A DNA stretch of 64,000 nucleotides from Mycteria americana. Taxonomy: Eukaryota > Chordata > Aves > Ciconiiformes > Ciconiidae. A program made the position numbers and the translations under genes. Positions 34,701-45,711 of the stretch are shown here, in pieces (the stretch's first letter is position 1; the number at the start of each line of letters is the position of its first letter). The DNA lies in contig NC_134373.1 of the NCBI RefSeq assembly GCF_035582795.1, positions 26,010,501 through 26,074,500 on the forward strand. Direction: 5' to 3'. Below the pieces are notes generated by a model. The model did not search any database, had not been told where the DNA came from, and was given only the letters and a program-made list of their open reading frames with translations.

Positions 34701-36493
34701 CGGAGTGTGAGAACAGGGTGACAACCCCCTCAGCCCCCCCGGGACAGGCCGCTCCCGCCCCGTGGGGCAGTGCACGTCTCCCGGTCTCTCTGCACACACA
34801 GTGCCATGCATCTGACTGCACGGTGCCATGGTCCCCAAAGATGCGATGCACAGTGACACCGTGCAGACCCACTGCAGGGCACGACCCCTCCTGCGCACTT
34901 TTCTGCTCCCCCTGTCCCCCAACCAGGCCCATGAGCAGCACGTACGCCTTCCTCCATCCTCCAAACACGGCTCCGCCAGCCTCTCAGCTCACACAGAGCA
35001 ACTCCTCCTCTTCCTCCATTGCTCCCTTTCAGCACTGTGAACGCTCCTTCTGTCCCCCCACTGCCACGCAGTCCCCCCCTCAAGGTGCAGCGTCTCCAGC
35101 GCGCCTCCTGTGCTGCAAAGCCCCTGGCGCAGCTCCTTCCCCAGCGCCTCAAGGCTCGGCACTGCCTCCCTCGCTGTCCCCACGCAGACGGCACAGCTCG
35201 TGTCTCAGAGCAGTGCCACCAGCCAGCGCCACACGCTCCCCAACACCCAGGTCTGCAATGCCCCAGGGAGATGGCACCCATCCTGGGGTAGAGGGGGCTG
35301 AGACCCAAACCTGCCTGGCCCCTGTGCAGGACGAAGCCCACCCACGCAGGGGCCCACAGCAGCCCCCACGCACTGCCTGCGCACCAGAGGAGCATGCCCG
35401 GCTGCTGCACCCAGGGGCGATGGGCAGAGGGGCTGCCACAGGGCTCTAGGGGCCCGGCGAAAGCTGGCTCCACCCCTGCTAATTAACCATCAGGCCCCGC
35501 CCACTGCAGGGCATAGGCTCCACCCACTCGGCAGCCCCACCTCCTGCAGTGTTAGGCTCCTCCCCCCGGGCCCACCCCCGGAGGGTCCCAGTTCTCCCAG
35601 CGCGGCCCCAGCGCCGGGTACAGCGGTGACGGCGATGCCGCAAGCAGCTCTGCCCACGGGCAGCTGGTGCACGGGGGCGGCTGGTGCAGGGCACCGGGGG
35701 GTACCGGGGACCACGTCAGTGGCTGCGGGGGGTGGCACCACCGGTGCCGTGCGCCCGAGCCACATCTCTTTCTCTCTCTCTCCTCCTGCTCCCAGCAGGC
35801 TTGGCATCACATGCTCCCCGACACCTCCGTGCCCGGCCCTGGCACCCTGCCTGGCCTGGCAGTGGGTGCTGCAGCCACATGCTCGCTCCAGGCCAGAGAG
35901 CCGCCCCGGTGCTGCCGGCACCGGGCACCCCAGCCTGCAGCAGAGCGGGCACAGCAAAGCCCAGCCCTGGCTGGCCCCGGGCATGCACTGCGGCGGGAGC
36001 CTGCAAAGCACCTCTGCTACCCTCGGCAAACCCATGCCCACAGCTGTGCCAGCGCAGCCGTGCCAGCGGCCACACCGCCCTTACCTTCCATGTCAATGAT
36101 GGCCAGCACAGCGCTGGTCATGGCCTCTCCCCGCTCGTTCTCGGCGATGCAGGTGTACACGCCGGCATCCTCCTTCTTGCTGTCCCGGATCCAGAGGGTG
36201 CCGTACTCCTCCCCGTGTGAGGCCAGCAGCTCCTCGTTTCGGTACCAGCGGAGGCTGGGCCGGGGGTTGCCCACCGCCACCACCCGCAGCCGGATGTCGC
36301 AGCCGGTGCCGATCGCCGCGTTCTTCAGCTTCCGTGCAAAAAACGGAGCCACCGGGCGAGCCGGGCCCTCCTCGGGTGCCCCCGGCTCCGCCGTGACCTT
36401 GGCGCGCTTTGGGGGGATGCCGGGGCTCGGCGGGGCCGCCCGGGGCTCCCCACCGGCCCTACTCGTGCCACCGCGTTCCTGCGCTCGGTGCAT
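1..36493 (-). CDS. SPEG: SPEG, striated muscle preferentially expressed protein kinase (35 coding exons, 3' end cut by window)
   Basis: This gene encodes a giant protein of the myosin-light-chain-kinase/titin/obscurin family that works at the triad and sarcomere of striated muscle. The order read from the sequence is Ig1, a long linker, Ig2 to Ig6, FN3-1, Ig7, Ig8, kinase 1, a linker of about 815 residues, Ig9, FN3-2, then a Pro-rich linker. Kinase 2 lies beyond position 1. All 35 exons have GT donors and AG acceptors. Phases agree across every junction, and the total of 9465 nt is divisible by three. The start at 36493 (MHRAQERGG) was chosen because it has A at -3 and lies where mammalian SPEG begins, upstream of the conserved [13 protein letters not shown] stretch. 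An upstream in-frame GTG at 36550 is ignored. Exon coordinates and domains are given in the six segment entries below. DES lies upstream in the same orientation. Confidence 0.95.
1850..4298 (-). CDS. SPEG: SPEG exon 30: long interkinase linker exon
   Basis: This single 2449-nt exon enters in phase 0 and leaves in phase 1, encoding about 816 residues. It begins [20 protein letters not shown], then [31 protein letters not shown] and many Arg-Ser/Ser-Pro blocks ([74 protein letters not shown]). These anchor it to the disordered region between the kinases of mammalian SPEG. It has no folded domain that I recognise. Alanine- and proline-rich low-complexity stretches separate the conserved blocks. 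Long open frames on the opposite strand across this exon are GC-driven shadows. Confidence 0.95.
4455..7444 (-). CDS. SPEG: SPEG exons 19-29: Ig8 and protein kinase domain 1
   Basis: Coding exons are 7332-7444, 6947-7115, 6770-6863, 6204-6404, 5996-6056, 5732-5809, 5401-5573, 5271-5297, 4876-5028, 4619-4661 and 4455-4523. Exons 19-20 form Ig8 ([33 protein letters not shown]). Exons 21-28 encode kinase 1. The Gly-rich loop is GRGAFS near residue 1723, the ATP lysine is in FAAKF (1744), and the catalytic loop is HLDIKPEN with Asp near 1834. The metal-binding DFG Asp is near 1854. The APE position reads GPE (about 1878-1880). The catalytic lysine and both aspartates are intact, so this reads as an active Ser/Thr kinase of the MLCK-like group. 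The HLD in place of HRD is usual for SPEG and obscurin. The intron between exons 22 and 23 looks U12-type. Exon 29 ([14 protein letters not shown]) is the C-terminal extension. Confidence 0.94.
6057..6203 (-). other. Probable U12-type (minor spliceosome) intron in the SPEG kinase 1 region
   Basis: This 147-nt intron starts GTATCCTCC, matching the U12 5' splice site consensus (RTATCCTTT) at its first seven positions. Near its 3' end TTCCTTGACC (6075-6066) matches the U12 branch-point consensus TTCCTTRAYN perfectly. The branch adenosine at 6068 is 11 nt from the intron end. The bases after it (CGGGGGCCAG) are not a polypyrimidine tract. All other introns I read look U2-type. Confidence 0.8.
7455..8220. 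repeat. Intronic minisatellite (about 38-40 bp unit)
   Basis: Degenerate tandem copies, roughly twenty, of a unit built around GGGGCAGTGCCACCCATGG fill most of the SPEG intron between exons 18 and 19. Copies vary by point changes and small indels. The repeat leaves several frames open on both strands, giving long meaningless translations. Confidence 0.85.
8250..10469 (-). CDS. SPEG: SPEG exons 13-18: Ig6, FN3-1 and Ig7
   Basis: Coding exons are 10240-10469, 9941-10060, 9421-9525, 9092-9298, 8841-8964 and 8250-8422. Exon 13 opens with the conserved [14 protein letters not shown] linker. Exons 13-14 form Ig6 ([20 protein letters not shown], then [14 protein letters not shown]). Exons 15-16 form the first fibronectin III domain ([35 protein letters not shown]). 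Exons 17-18 form Ig7 ([31 protein letters not shown]). For exon 18 the acceptor at 8424/8423 was chosen over a second AG at 8414/8413, because only the upstream one keeps frame with the phase 2 end of exon 17. Confidence 0.92.
10616..18485 (-). CDS. SPEG: SPEG exons 5-12: Ig2 to Ig5
   Basis: Coding exons are 18342-18485, 17436-17618, 15504-15715, 15140-15228, 14758-14939, 12377-12637, 10948-11106 and 10616-10805. Exons 5-6 form Ig2 ([14 protein letters not shown], then [14 protein letters not shown]). Exon 7 is a linker ([18 protein letters not shown]) that also contains the start Met of the APEG-1-like isoform. Exons 7-9 form Ig3 ([27 protein letters not shown]). Exon 10 alone encodes Ig4 ([31 protein letters not shown]). 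Exons 11-12 form Ig5 ([31 protein letters not shown]). Most junctions are phase 1, typical of Ig modules in this family. The region between exons 6 and 7 is CpG-rich, and the intron between exons 9 and 10 contains an alternative 3' end; both are listed separately. Confidence 0.93.
12638..14757 (-). other. SPEG intron 9 / candidate 3' UTR of the short isoform
   Basis: This 2.1 kb stretch has no conserved coding sequence on either strand that I can support. It serves as an intron for full-length SPEG. From 14692 to about 12890 it is the predicted 3' UTR of the APEG-1-like transcript. It contains a short AT-rich patch with ATATAT near 14110, unusual in this GC-rich gene. The last 200 bases before exon 10 are G-rich on the plus strand. 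Confidence 0.5.
12908..12913 (-). terminator. Intronic polyadenylation signal AATAAA, likely for the APEG-1-like transcript
   Basis: On the minus strand AATAAA is followed within 15-40 nt by a GT-rich stretch (GCTGTGTGGTGTGTTCC). It lies in the intron between SPEG exons 9 and 10, downstream of the APEG-1-like stop codon. Full-length SPEG removes it by splicing 14757-12638. Confidence 0.6.
14693..15584 (-). CDS. SPEG: APEG-1-like short isoform of SPEG (single Ig domain)
   Basis: Coding segments are 15504-15584, 15140-15228 and 14693-14939. The start is the internal Met in exon 7 ([10 protein letters not shown]), at the place where mammalian APEG-1 begins (MKPSPSQNRR in human, from memory). 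The product would be 138 aa with one Ig domain. Instead of splicing at 14758, the short form reads through the exon 9 donor (LEVRG) into the intron and stops at 14695-14693. Human APEG-1 likewise ends a few residues past this donor. The read-through tail here is about 20 residues longer. A polyadenylation signal lies 1.8 kb downstream. APEG-1 is the aortic smooth-muscle product of this locus; its presence in this bird is inferred from structure only. Confidence 0.6.
15950..16860 (-). promoter_or_regulatory. CpG-rich block, candidate internal promoter for the APEG-1-like transcript
   Basis: The block is extremely CpG-dense, with repeated GCCGA and GGGCC runs near 16500-16560. It sits in the SPEG intron immediately upstream of exon 7, which carries the APEG-1-like start codon. 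Mammalian APEG-1 is transcribed from a promoter inside SPEG. I see no TATA box. Long plus-strand frames here are compositional. Confidence 0.45.
16903..17185. repeat. Intronic minisatellite (about 33-37 bp unit, eight copies)
   Basis: Eight imperfect tandem copies carry the core GGGTACCCCCACGGTTTGCG followed by a variable G-rich spacer. They lie in the SPEG intron between exons 6 and 7, next to the CpG-rich candidate internal promoter. Confidence 0.8.
19506..36493 (-). CDS. SPEG: SPEG exons 1-4: Ig1 and N-terminal Ser/Pro-rich linker
   Basis: Coding exons are 36085-36493, 22829-22918, 22179-22560 and 19506-21037. Exon 1 (136 codons plus one base) holds a complete I-set Ig domain at about residues 45-130. 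It has a core Trp (SLRWYR) and the [14 protein letters not shown] signature. It ends in phase 1 (ATG GAA G) and joins exon 2 ([11 protein letters not shown]) directly across a 13 kb intron, as in mammalian SPEG. Exon 3 carries the conserved [17 protein letters not shown] and [10 protein letters not shown] blocks. Exon 4 (1532 nt) is a disordered, basic, Ser/Pro-rich linker with [16 protein letters not shown] and KTRSFDQ phospho-like motifs, ending in RPTSPELE. Exon 4 lengths and phases close exactly (1+1530+1). I recognise no catalytic domain here. Confidence 0.92.
21038..22178 (-). other. SPEG intron between exons 3 and 4
   Basis: This 1.1 kb intron has a GTAAGT donor after exon 3 and a TTGCAG acceptor before exon 4. 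I see no other feature. Confidence 0.8.
24727..24766 (-). CDS. SPEG: SPEG alternative second exon ([13 protein letters not shown])
   Basis: A 40-nt exon follows a pyrimidine-rich acceptor (TTCCTTTGCAG) and ends at CATG|GTGCGT. It reads [13 protein letters not shown] plus one base, which with exon 2 (AC TCG GAG) gives Asp-Ser-Glu. Including it between canonical exon 1 (phase 1) and exon 2 would break frame. It therefore belongs only with the phase 0 exon at 28060-28092. Confidence 0.65.
24820..25186. repeat. CA-rich imperfect microsatellite region
   Basis: Interrupted (CA)n, GCACAC and CACACC runs end in CACACACATATATA near 25186. They also contain a short duplicated GGGTACCCACAGGCACACA unit around 25013-25055. 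The region lies in SPEG intron 1. Confidence 0.8.
27700..28600 (-). promoter_or_regulatory. CpG-rich block around the alternative SPEG first exon
   Basis: CpG density rises sharply around and upstream (on the minus strand) of the ATG at 28092. The block lacks an obvious TATA box. A CpG-island promoter for the alternative SPEG transcript is the simplest reading. Confidence 0.4.
28060..28092 (-). CDS. SPEG: SPEG alternative first coding exon ([11 protein letters not shown])
   Basis: The exon has an ATG at 28092 with A at -3, then 11 codons ([11 protein letters not shown]) ending in phase 0 at a good donor (CAG|GTAAGG). The next candidate exon, 24727-24766, begins in phase 0 and ends in phase 1, which is exactly what exon 2 at 22918 needs. 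The joined product would start [19 protein letters not shown] and lack Ig1. Surrounding DNA (about 27.7-28.6 kb) is CpG-rich, consistent with an internal promoter. SPEG is known to have several promoters and isoforms. Assigning this exon to a particular named isoform is an inference. Confidence 0.7.
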
Positions 36494-36709
36494 GGTCTGC
36501 AGCTCCACCGCCCACGCCCGCGACCCCCACCCGCCCCGAGCCGGCAGCACCGTGCCCCTCTTCTCCCCCCCTGCCTGCAGCCCGGGGGTGCTGGGTGCCT
36601 GCCAGGAGCACCGGGGCAGAGGCGGCCCCCCGGTCCAGGTGCCGTCCGGTTCGGTGCCTCCCCCCCGCCGGCTGCAGCCCCGAAGGTCACCGCGCCGTGG
36701 GCAAGCGAG

Positions 36710-37115
36710 GGGCTATTTTTAGGCGGGGGCTCAGGTTGCTGCTCGCCGAGCCGCCGCTCACCAAGCGCCCGGTGCAGTGCGGCACCCACACCCCATGCTC
36801 TGCTGCGACCCCAAGCCTGCCCAGCGCCTCGGCACCTGCTCCTCCGCCGGCCTGGGTGCGAGTCCTGTGGGTGCCGGCCGCTCGCTGAGCCGTCCCGGAG
36901 CTGGGGCCGTGGCGTCCCCCCCCTCTCCCGTCCCGTCCCGCGCGGCCCCCAGCGAGCTGCGCTCCCTCTGCCCCCTCTCCCGAAGTGGCAGCTGCCTCTG
37001 ATATGTCACATTCCTTGGCCGGGCTCCCCCTCTCCGCGCCCGCCGCCCCGGCCCTGCAGCCCAGCTCCGCTTGCAAAGATAGAAAGGGGCCAGTGCCTTT
37101 CCATATTAGCAGTGA
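36710..37115 (-). promoter_or_regulatory. SPEG: SPEG 5' flanking muscle regulatory motifs (MEF2, E-box, M-CAT, CArG-like)
   Basis: About 220 bp upstream of the SPEG start codon the minus strand reads CTAAAAATAG (36713-36722), a perfect MEF2 site. Further upstream are an E-box CAGCTG (36989-36994) and an M-CAT/TEAD site CATTCCT (37009-37015). A 9/10 CArG box follows, CCATATTAGC (37101-37110). The set is what a striated-muscle promoter would carry. The transcription start itself cannot be placed from sequence alone. Confidence 0.65.
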
Positions 37116-39040
37116 GGCTCGGGGGGGACCCAGCCTTCCTCCCCCTCTTCCCCTTCTCCGGTGGTGTCACCGGATCAGGACAGAGAGACCCTGGTGGCAT
37201 GTGGAGGGAAAGGACACCGTCATGCTTCCTGCAACGCGAGACCCCGGGCAGGAGCCAGCCCCGCAGGGCCCCTTTGTCCCATCCCCAGCAGGCCGTGGAG
37301 GGAGGGATCCCTGCATCCCTGCTCACCCCAAATCCACCCTGCTGGGAGGCGGCAAACACAGCAAAACCCCATTTCTCTCACCGAGCCCCTGCCTCAGTGC
37401 CCTGGGCAGTGTGGGTCCTGGCCAGCCCCCATTCAAGCCCTGCTTGGAGCAGGAGCACCCCGCTGTTCGGGTTTGGGGTGCCCCACGAGAGCTCCCATAT
37501 GCTGCGCTCCAGGCAGCGAGCGACCAGGGGCTGCCTGTGCTGCGTGCTGCCTCGCCACCCCCGGGCAAGGCAGGGCTTCCCCGGCTCCTGGCGCGATGGC
37601 ACACGTCTCGGCACCTGGCCCTGGCCGCCCTCGCCAGGGGCTGTAAATCTGGGTGAGCAGGATGCAAGCAACACGGCACGCTGCTTCCCAGCTGCAGGCC
37701 AGCCCTGCCGGCTTTGGCCCGAGGGCGCTGGCATCAGTGGAGCATCACCAGCGAGGAGAAGATCCCAGGATCCCCCCCGGCTTGGGTGGCCGGGGCACAC
37801 CGGAGCGGGATGCCCTGCTAGACCCACAACCCAGCTGCAGAGCAGCTGAGCAAGCCCCAGGGCCTCTGGGAGCTGGAGAAGCCCACGAAAGGCTTGGGGG
37901 GCTCTTCCCTGCCTGCACTGCCCTGCGGGCAAAGGGCTGCTCTGTCCCTTGCCTGTCCCCCCCAGCCCCAGGGACACAGCCCGGGCCTGGCCAGCCTGGG
38001 CCGGGCAGGGGGGAAGGTGCCGTCCCTCCCCAGGGCAGCCCTGGGGACCGTCCTCGATGTCACAGGGCCACCTGCTGGAGACAGCCCTTGAGATCCTACA
38101 CACACGCCCCCCCCCCCCCCAGCCCTGGACGGCCCCGTAGCCAAAACTGTGGCTCACCACGCTGGCCTCTCCATCAGGGACCCCGCAGCCCTGTCCCCAC
38201 TGCTGGCAGCAGCACCTGCCTTGTCCCTAAAACGCCACAGCCTGCCAAGCCCACTGCCCTCCCAGGGCTCTGCTGCCTGGCAGGGGATGCCGACCCTCCG
38301 ATGCCTCCCGGGGCAGAGCAACCCTGAATCTCTCTCCCCTGTGGGATGCTCAGCCCTGGGTTCCCCAGCTGCATCCCCCATCGCTGGGGCAAAGGAGCCA
38401 AAGCCAAGATCCCCACAGCCCAACCACGGGGAGGGGGGCACATGTGGTGGGGGGAGAGGGTTTAGGGGGCAGGTTGAGGCTGGAGGGTGAGCCTGGGGTG
38501 GGGGCAGGCGTGGGCGGTGGGGCTGATGCCCACAGGGTGCCGGGGAGGAGGTAGATTTGGGCTGAGGGGCACTCTGCTTGCAGGTCGTTGTCAATGGGGG
38601 GGGGGCTTGGAGAGGTGCTGGGCAGGTGTGGGTCTGGGGCAGGGCTGGCCCGGGTGAGGGCAGAAAAGGGATGGCTGAAGGGCTGAGAGCCACCGGGCCA
38701 TGGTGTGAGGCCCTGGATGTATGGGGGGGACAGGGAATGTCACCCAGAGTCCCTCCAAAGCTGCTCAGGGCTCGGCTGCCATTGTCCCCAGTCCCAGCAC
38801 GGTTCCCTCACCCAGGGCAACTGGGAAACCCACCACCACAGGCAGCAAAATGCTCTGGGGCACCTTCAGTGTGAGGGGCACACACGTTTTGGGGGGACCG
38901 GCAGCCTAGGGAAGAGATGGCTCGGGACAATGCTGGCTCCCCCATCCACCCCAGCCCTGGGGGCCCATGCGATGCCCGCCCCCCGGTTGCCACCTCCCCG
39001 CCACCCCACCCCATCCCTGCCCCAGAGATGCGCCGGGAGG
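37116..39040. other. Non-coding interval between DES 3' end and SPEG promoter
   Basis: About 1.9 kb without a supported gene. Open frames on both strands lack splice or homology support. It is the tandem intergenic spacer of two genes transcribed in the same direction. Confidence 0.7.
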
Positions 39041-39059
39041 AAGGGGTGATGCTCCGCTG

Positions 39060-39065
39060 TTTATT
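39060..39065 (-). terminator. DES: DES polyadenylation signal AATAAA
   Basis: AATAAA occurs on the minus strand about 0.9 kb past the DES stop codon. It is followed by a G/GT-rich downstream element (GGGATGGGGTGGGGTGG). It defines a 3' UTR of about 39959 to 39040. Confidence 0.8.
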
Positions 39066-39681
39066 TCAGCCGCCTGAAGAGTCACGTAGATGCAGCGGGG
39101 TGGGGGTGCAGTGGGGCGAGGGGTGGGGGCGCCTGCCCTGGCCCCCGGGCCTCTCTCTGGCTCCTCTCCTTCTCTCCCCCCTCTCTCCCACTCACTCACT
39201 CCTCCTCTGTCCTGTGTCCACCTACGGGTACCCTCTCGGCTATGAGCCTGGCCCCGCGCAGCCTCCTGCTGCTGGGGGTCCCCACGACGGGGGGGCGGGC
39301 GCTGCCCTCCTCTGCCCCACGGGGCTGCCTCTCGGGCCGGGGGGAGCGCAGGGCCCCAGCCCCCCGGGCCGGGGCGGGGGGGGGCGCAGGTCGGGAGCAC
39401 CCTGGCTCCGAGCCGGGCGGAGAACTGGGGGCACAGCCCAGACCCTGCTTCTCCCCAAGCCCGGCATCGCCGCCGTGCACCCAGACGAGTGCCGGCTGCG
39501 GGGAGGCCGGCGGTGCTGGTGCGGGGGGACGGGTCCCCGCTCCTGCAGGATGAACCCCGAGCCCGGGGCTGGCGCGGGGAGGGGTCTGCGGGGGGATCCA
39601 GAACCCGCTGCTGGGACCGTCCGGCTCTCCAGGGAGCTGGCCCAGGCCACCACCTGCTCCCCCCAGCCCCTCCTGCCTGTC

Positions 39682-39707
39682 CCCTCCCTCCCTCCCTCCC
39701 TCCCTCC
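39682..39707. repeat. (CCCT)n microsatellite in the DES 3' UTR
   Basis: Tandem CCTC units read as GGGA/AGGG repeats in the DES mRNA sense. Four or more G-triplets with one-base loops are present. Confidence 0.85.
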
Positions 39708-39959
39708 TGCCGCCCCCCCGGCCCGGGCCTGATCCTGACGCTGGCGTTGCTGCTGCGAAGCTGCGAAAGCAGAGCGAGCCTTTCGAAGCCGAAGGAGAGA
39801 GCCTGGGGGGTGCGGGGGGCCCGGAGGCGGCTGGGCGGGGGGGACCCCTCGGGCAGTGCCGGGGGAGCGCCGGGGGGCGAGGTGCGGGGCAGGAGGGGGG
39901 CTTGGCGGCAGGACGGAGGCAGGGAGAGAAGGTGCCAGTGGGTGCCGGAGCAGCCTCCT

Positions 39960-44722
<4,763 letters not shown>

Positions 44723-44822
44723 GGCGGCGGCGTGGGGCGGCGAGGCCGGAGCAGGGAGCAGGCAGCGGGGCTGGCGAGCGGCCGGCAGCTCGACGAGGCG
44801 TCGGGAGGGGACCCACGCCGCC

Positions 44823-44929
44823 GCTATTTGTATCCTGCTGACATCACCCGCCCCTCCTGCTGCCGGGCAGCTGCGGGATGCTGCTGCGGGGGGGACGGCC
44901 GCCAGCCCCCGCCCACCGCCCCTCACCTG
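44823..44929 (-). promoter_or_regulatory. DES: DES core promoter: TATA-like box and two E-boxes
   Basis: On the minus strand ATACAAATAG (44833-44824) is a TATA-like element about 100 bp upstream of the DES start codon, which would give a 5' UTR of roughly 75-85 nt. Upstream are E-boxes CAGCTG (44868-44873) and CACCTG on the plus strand (44924-44929). Mammalian desmin promoters also have a proximal E-box that binds myogenic bHLH factors. Confidence 0.65.
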
Positions 44930-45592
44930 CCCGCACCGCTGGGCTGCGGACCCCCCGGGCGGACGATGACGATGCCTGTGGATCCCCAGGCACCCCCAGA
45001 CCCCACCGGTGTATCAGCCTCCCCCCCGGCCCCCACCGCACTGCCCTGTTCCTGGGGGTGCGAGGGGAGGAAGGGGGACAGGCTGGTGGTGAGCCCCCCA
45101 GCACTCCCCAGACCCCCATCGGGGTGCAGTGCCACCCAAAGGGGGCCCGGACAGACAGACGGCCTGGGCTGATGCCAGGGGGGAAAGAAGGGGACTCAGC
45201 CCTTCACACCCTCGCTTGCCCCTCCTTGAGCCAGACCCCATTCCCGGTGGCCACGGTCCCTAAATTGGCCTTGAGCACCCCAAAAAGCCCCTGATGGTGC
45301 CTTGACCCACCCCACGGCAAGAGCACGAGGCTCAGCTCTCCATGTGGGGCCTCACTCCAGCCCCCCCACCCAGAGAGGCGGCAAGGGAGGGCCCTGGGGA
45401 GGGGGTGATGTGGGGGGACCCCTGCCCCGAGTGCTTGTGCTGACCCACCACCCAAACCCCCCTTTCTGATACGGGGGGGGCTGAGTGCCAGCCCGGGGCT
45501 GGGCGCTTTCAGGGTGCTGCTGAGTGACCCCGAGCAGGTGCTGGGTCCAGAGCGGTCCCGGTGACGTCACCCCCCAGGTCCTTGCTCCGACA

Positions 45593-45711
45593 CATTCCCG
45601 AAGCAGCAGGCACCCAACCAAAATAGCCTCCCGAGCTCATACGCGTGGGACATACGTGGTATTTATAGTCGGGGGAGGCACCCTGTTAACTCCTCTTGCG
45701 CCAGGCATATG
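45593..45711 (-). promoter_or_regulatory. DES: Candidate DES distal muscle enhancer
   Basis: The block holds an M-CAT-like CATTCCC (45593-45599), a CArG-like CCAAAATAGC (45618-45627) and an E-box CATATG (45706-45711). It also holds CTATAAATAC on the minus strand (45668-45659), which fits MEF2 at 9 of 10 positions. It lies about 0.85 kb upstream of the inferred DES start site. That is close to where mammalian desmin genes carry their MEF2/E-box skeletal-muscle enhancer. It also stands out as less GC-rich than its flanks. Confidence 0.6.

Larger units (their letters stand above)
22919..36084 (-). other. SPEG intron 1 (13 kb)
   Basis: This is the largest intron. Besides the alternative exons at 28060-28092 and 24727-24766, I found no supported coding sequence on either strand. 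It holds a CpG-rich block at about 27.7-28.6 kb and a CA-rich stretch at 24.8-25.2 kb. A cluster of muscle motifs lies near 31.8-31.96 kb. Several AT-richer blocks stand out from the GC-rich background (26325-26440, 29880-29965, 33040-33115). A minus-strand AATAAA at 26111-26116 has no associated exon. Confidence 0.7.

Noticed and set aside
36494-36550. In-frame upstream GTG extension of SPEG exon 1
   Set aside because: The frame extends upstream, but the ATG at 36493 has good context and matches the mammalian start position.
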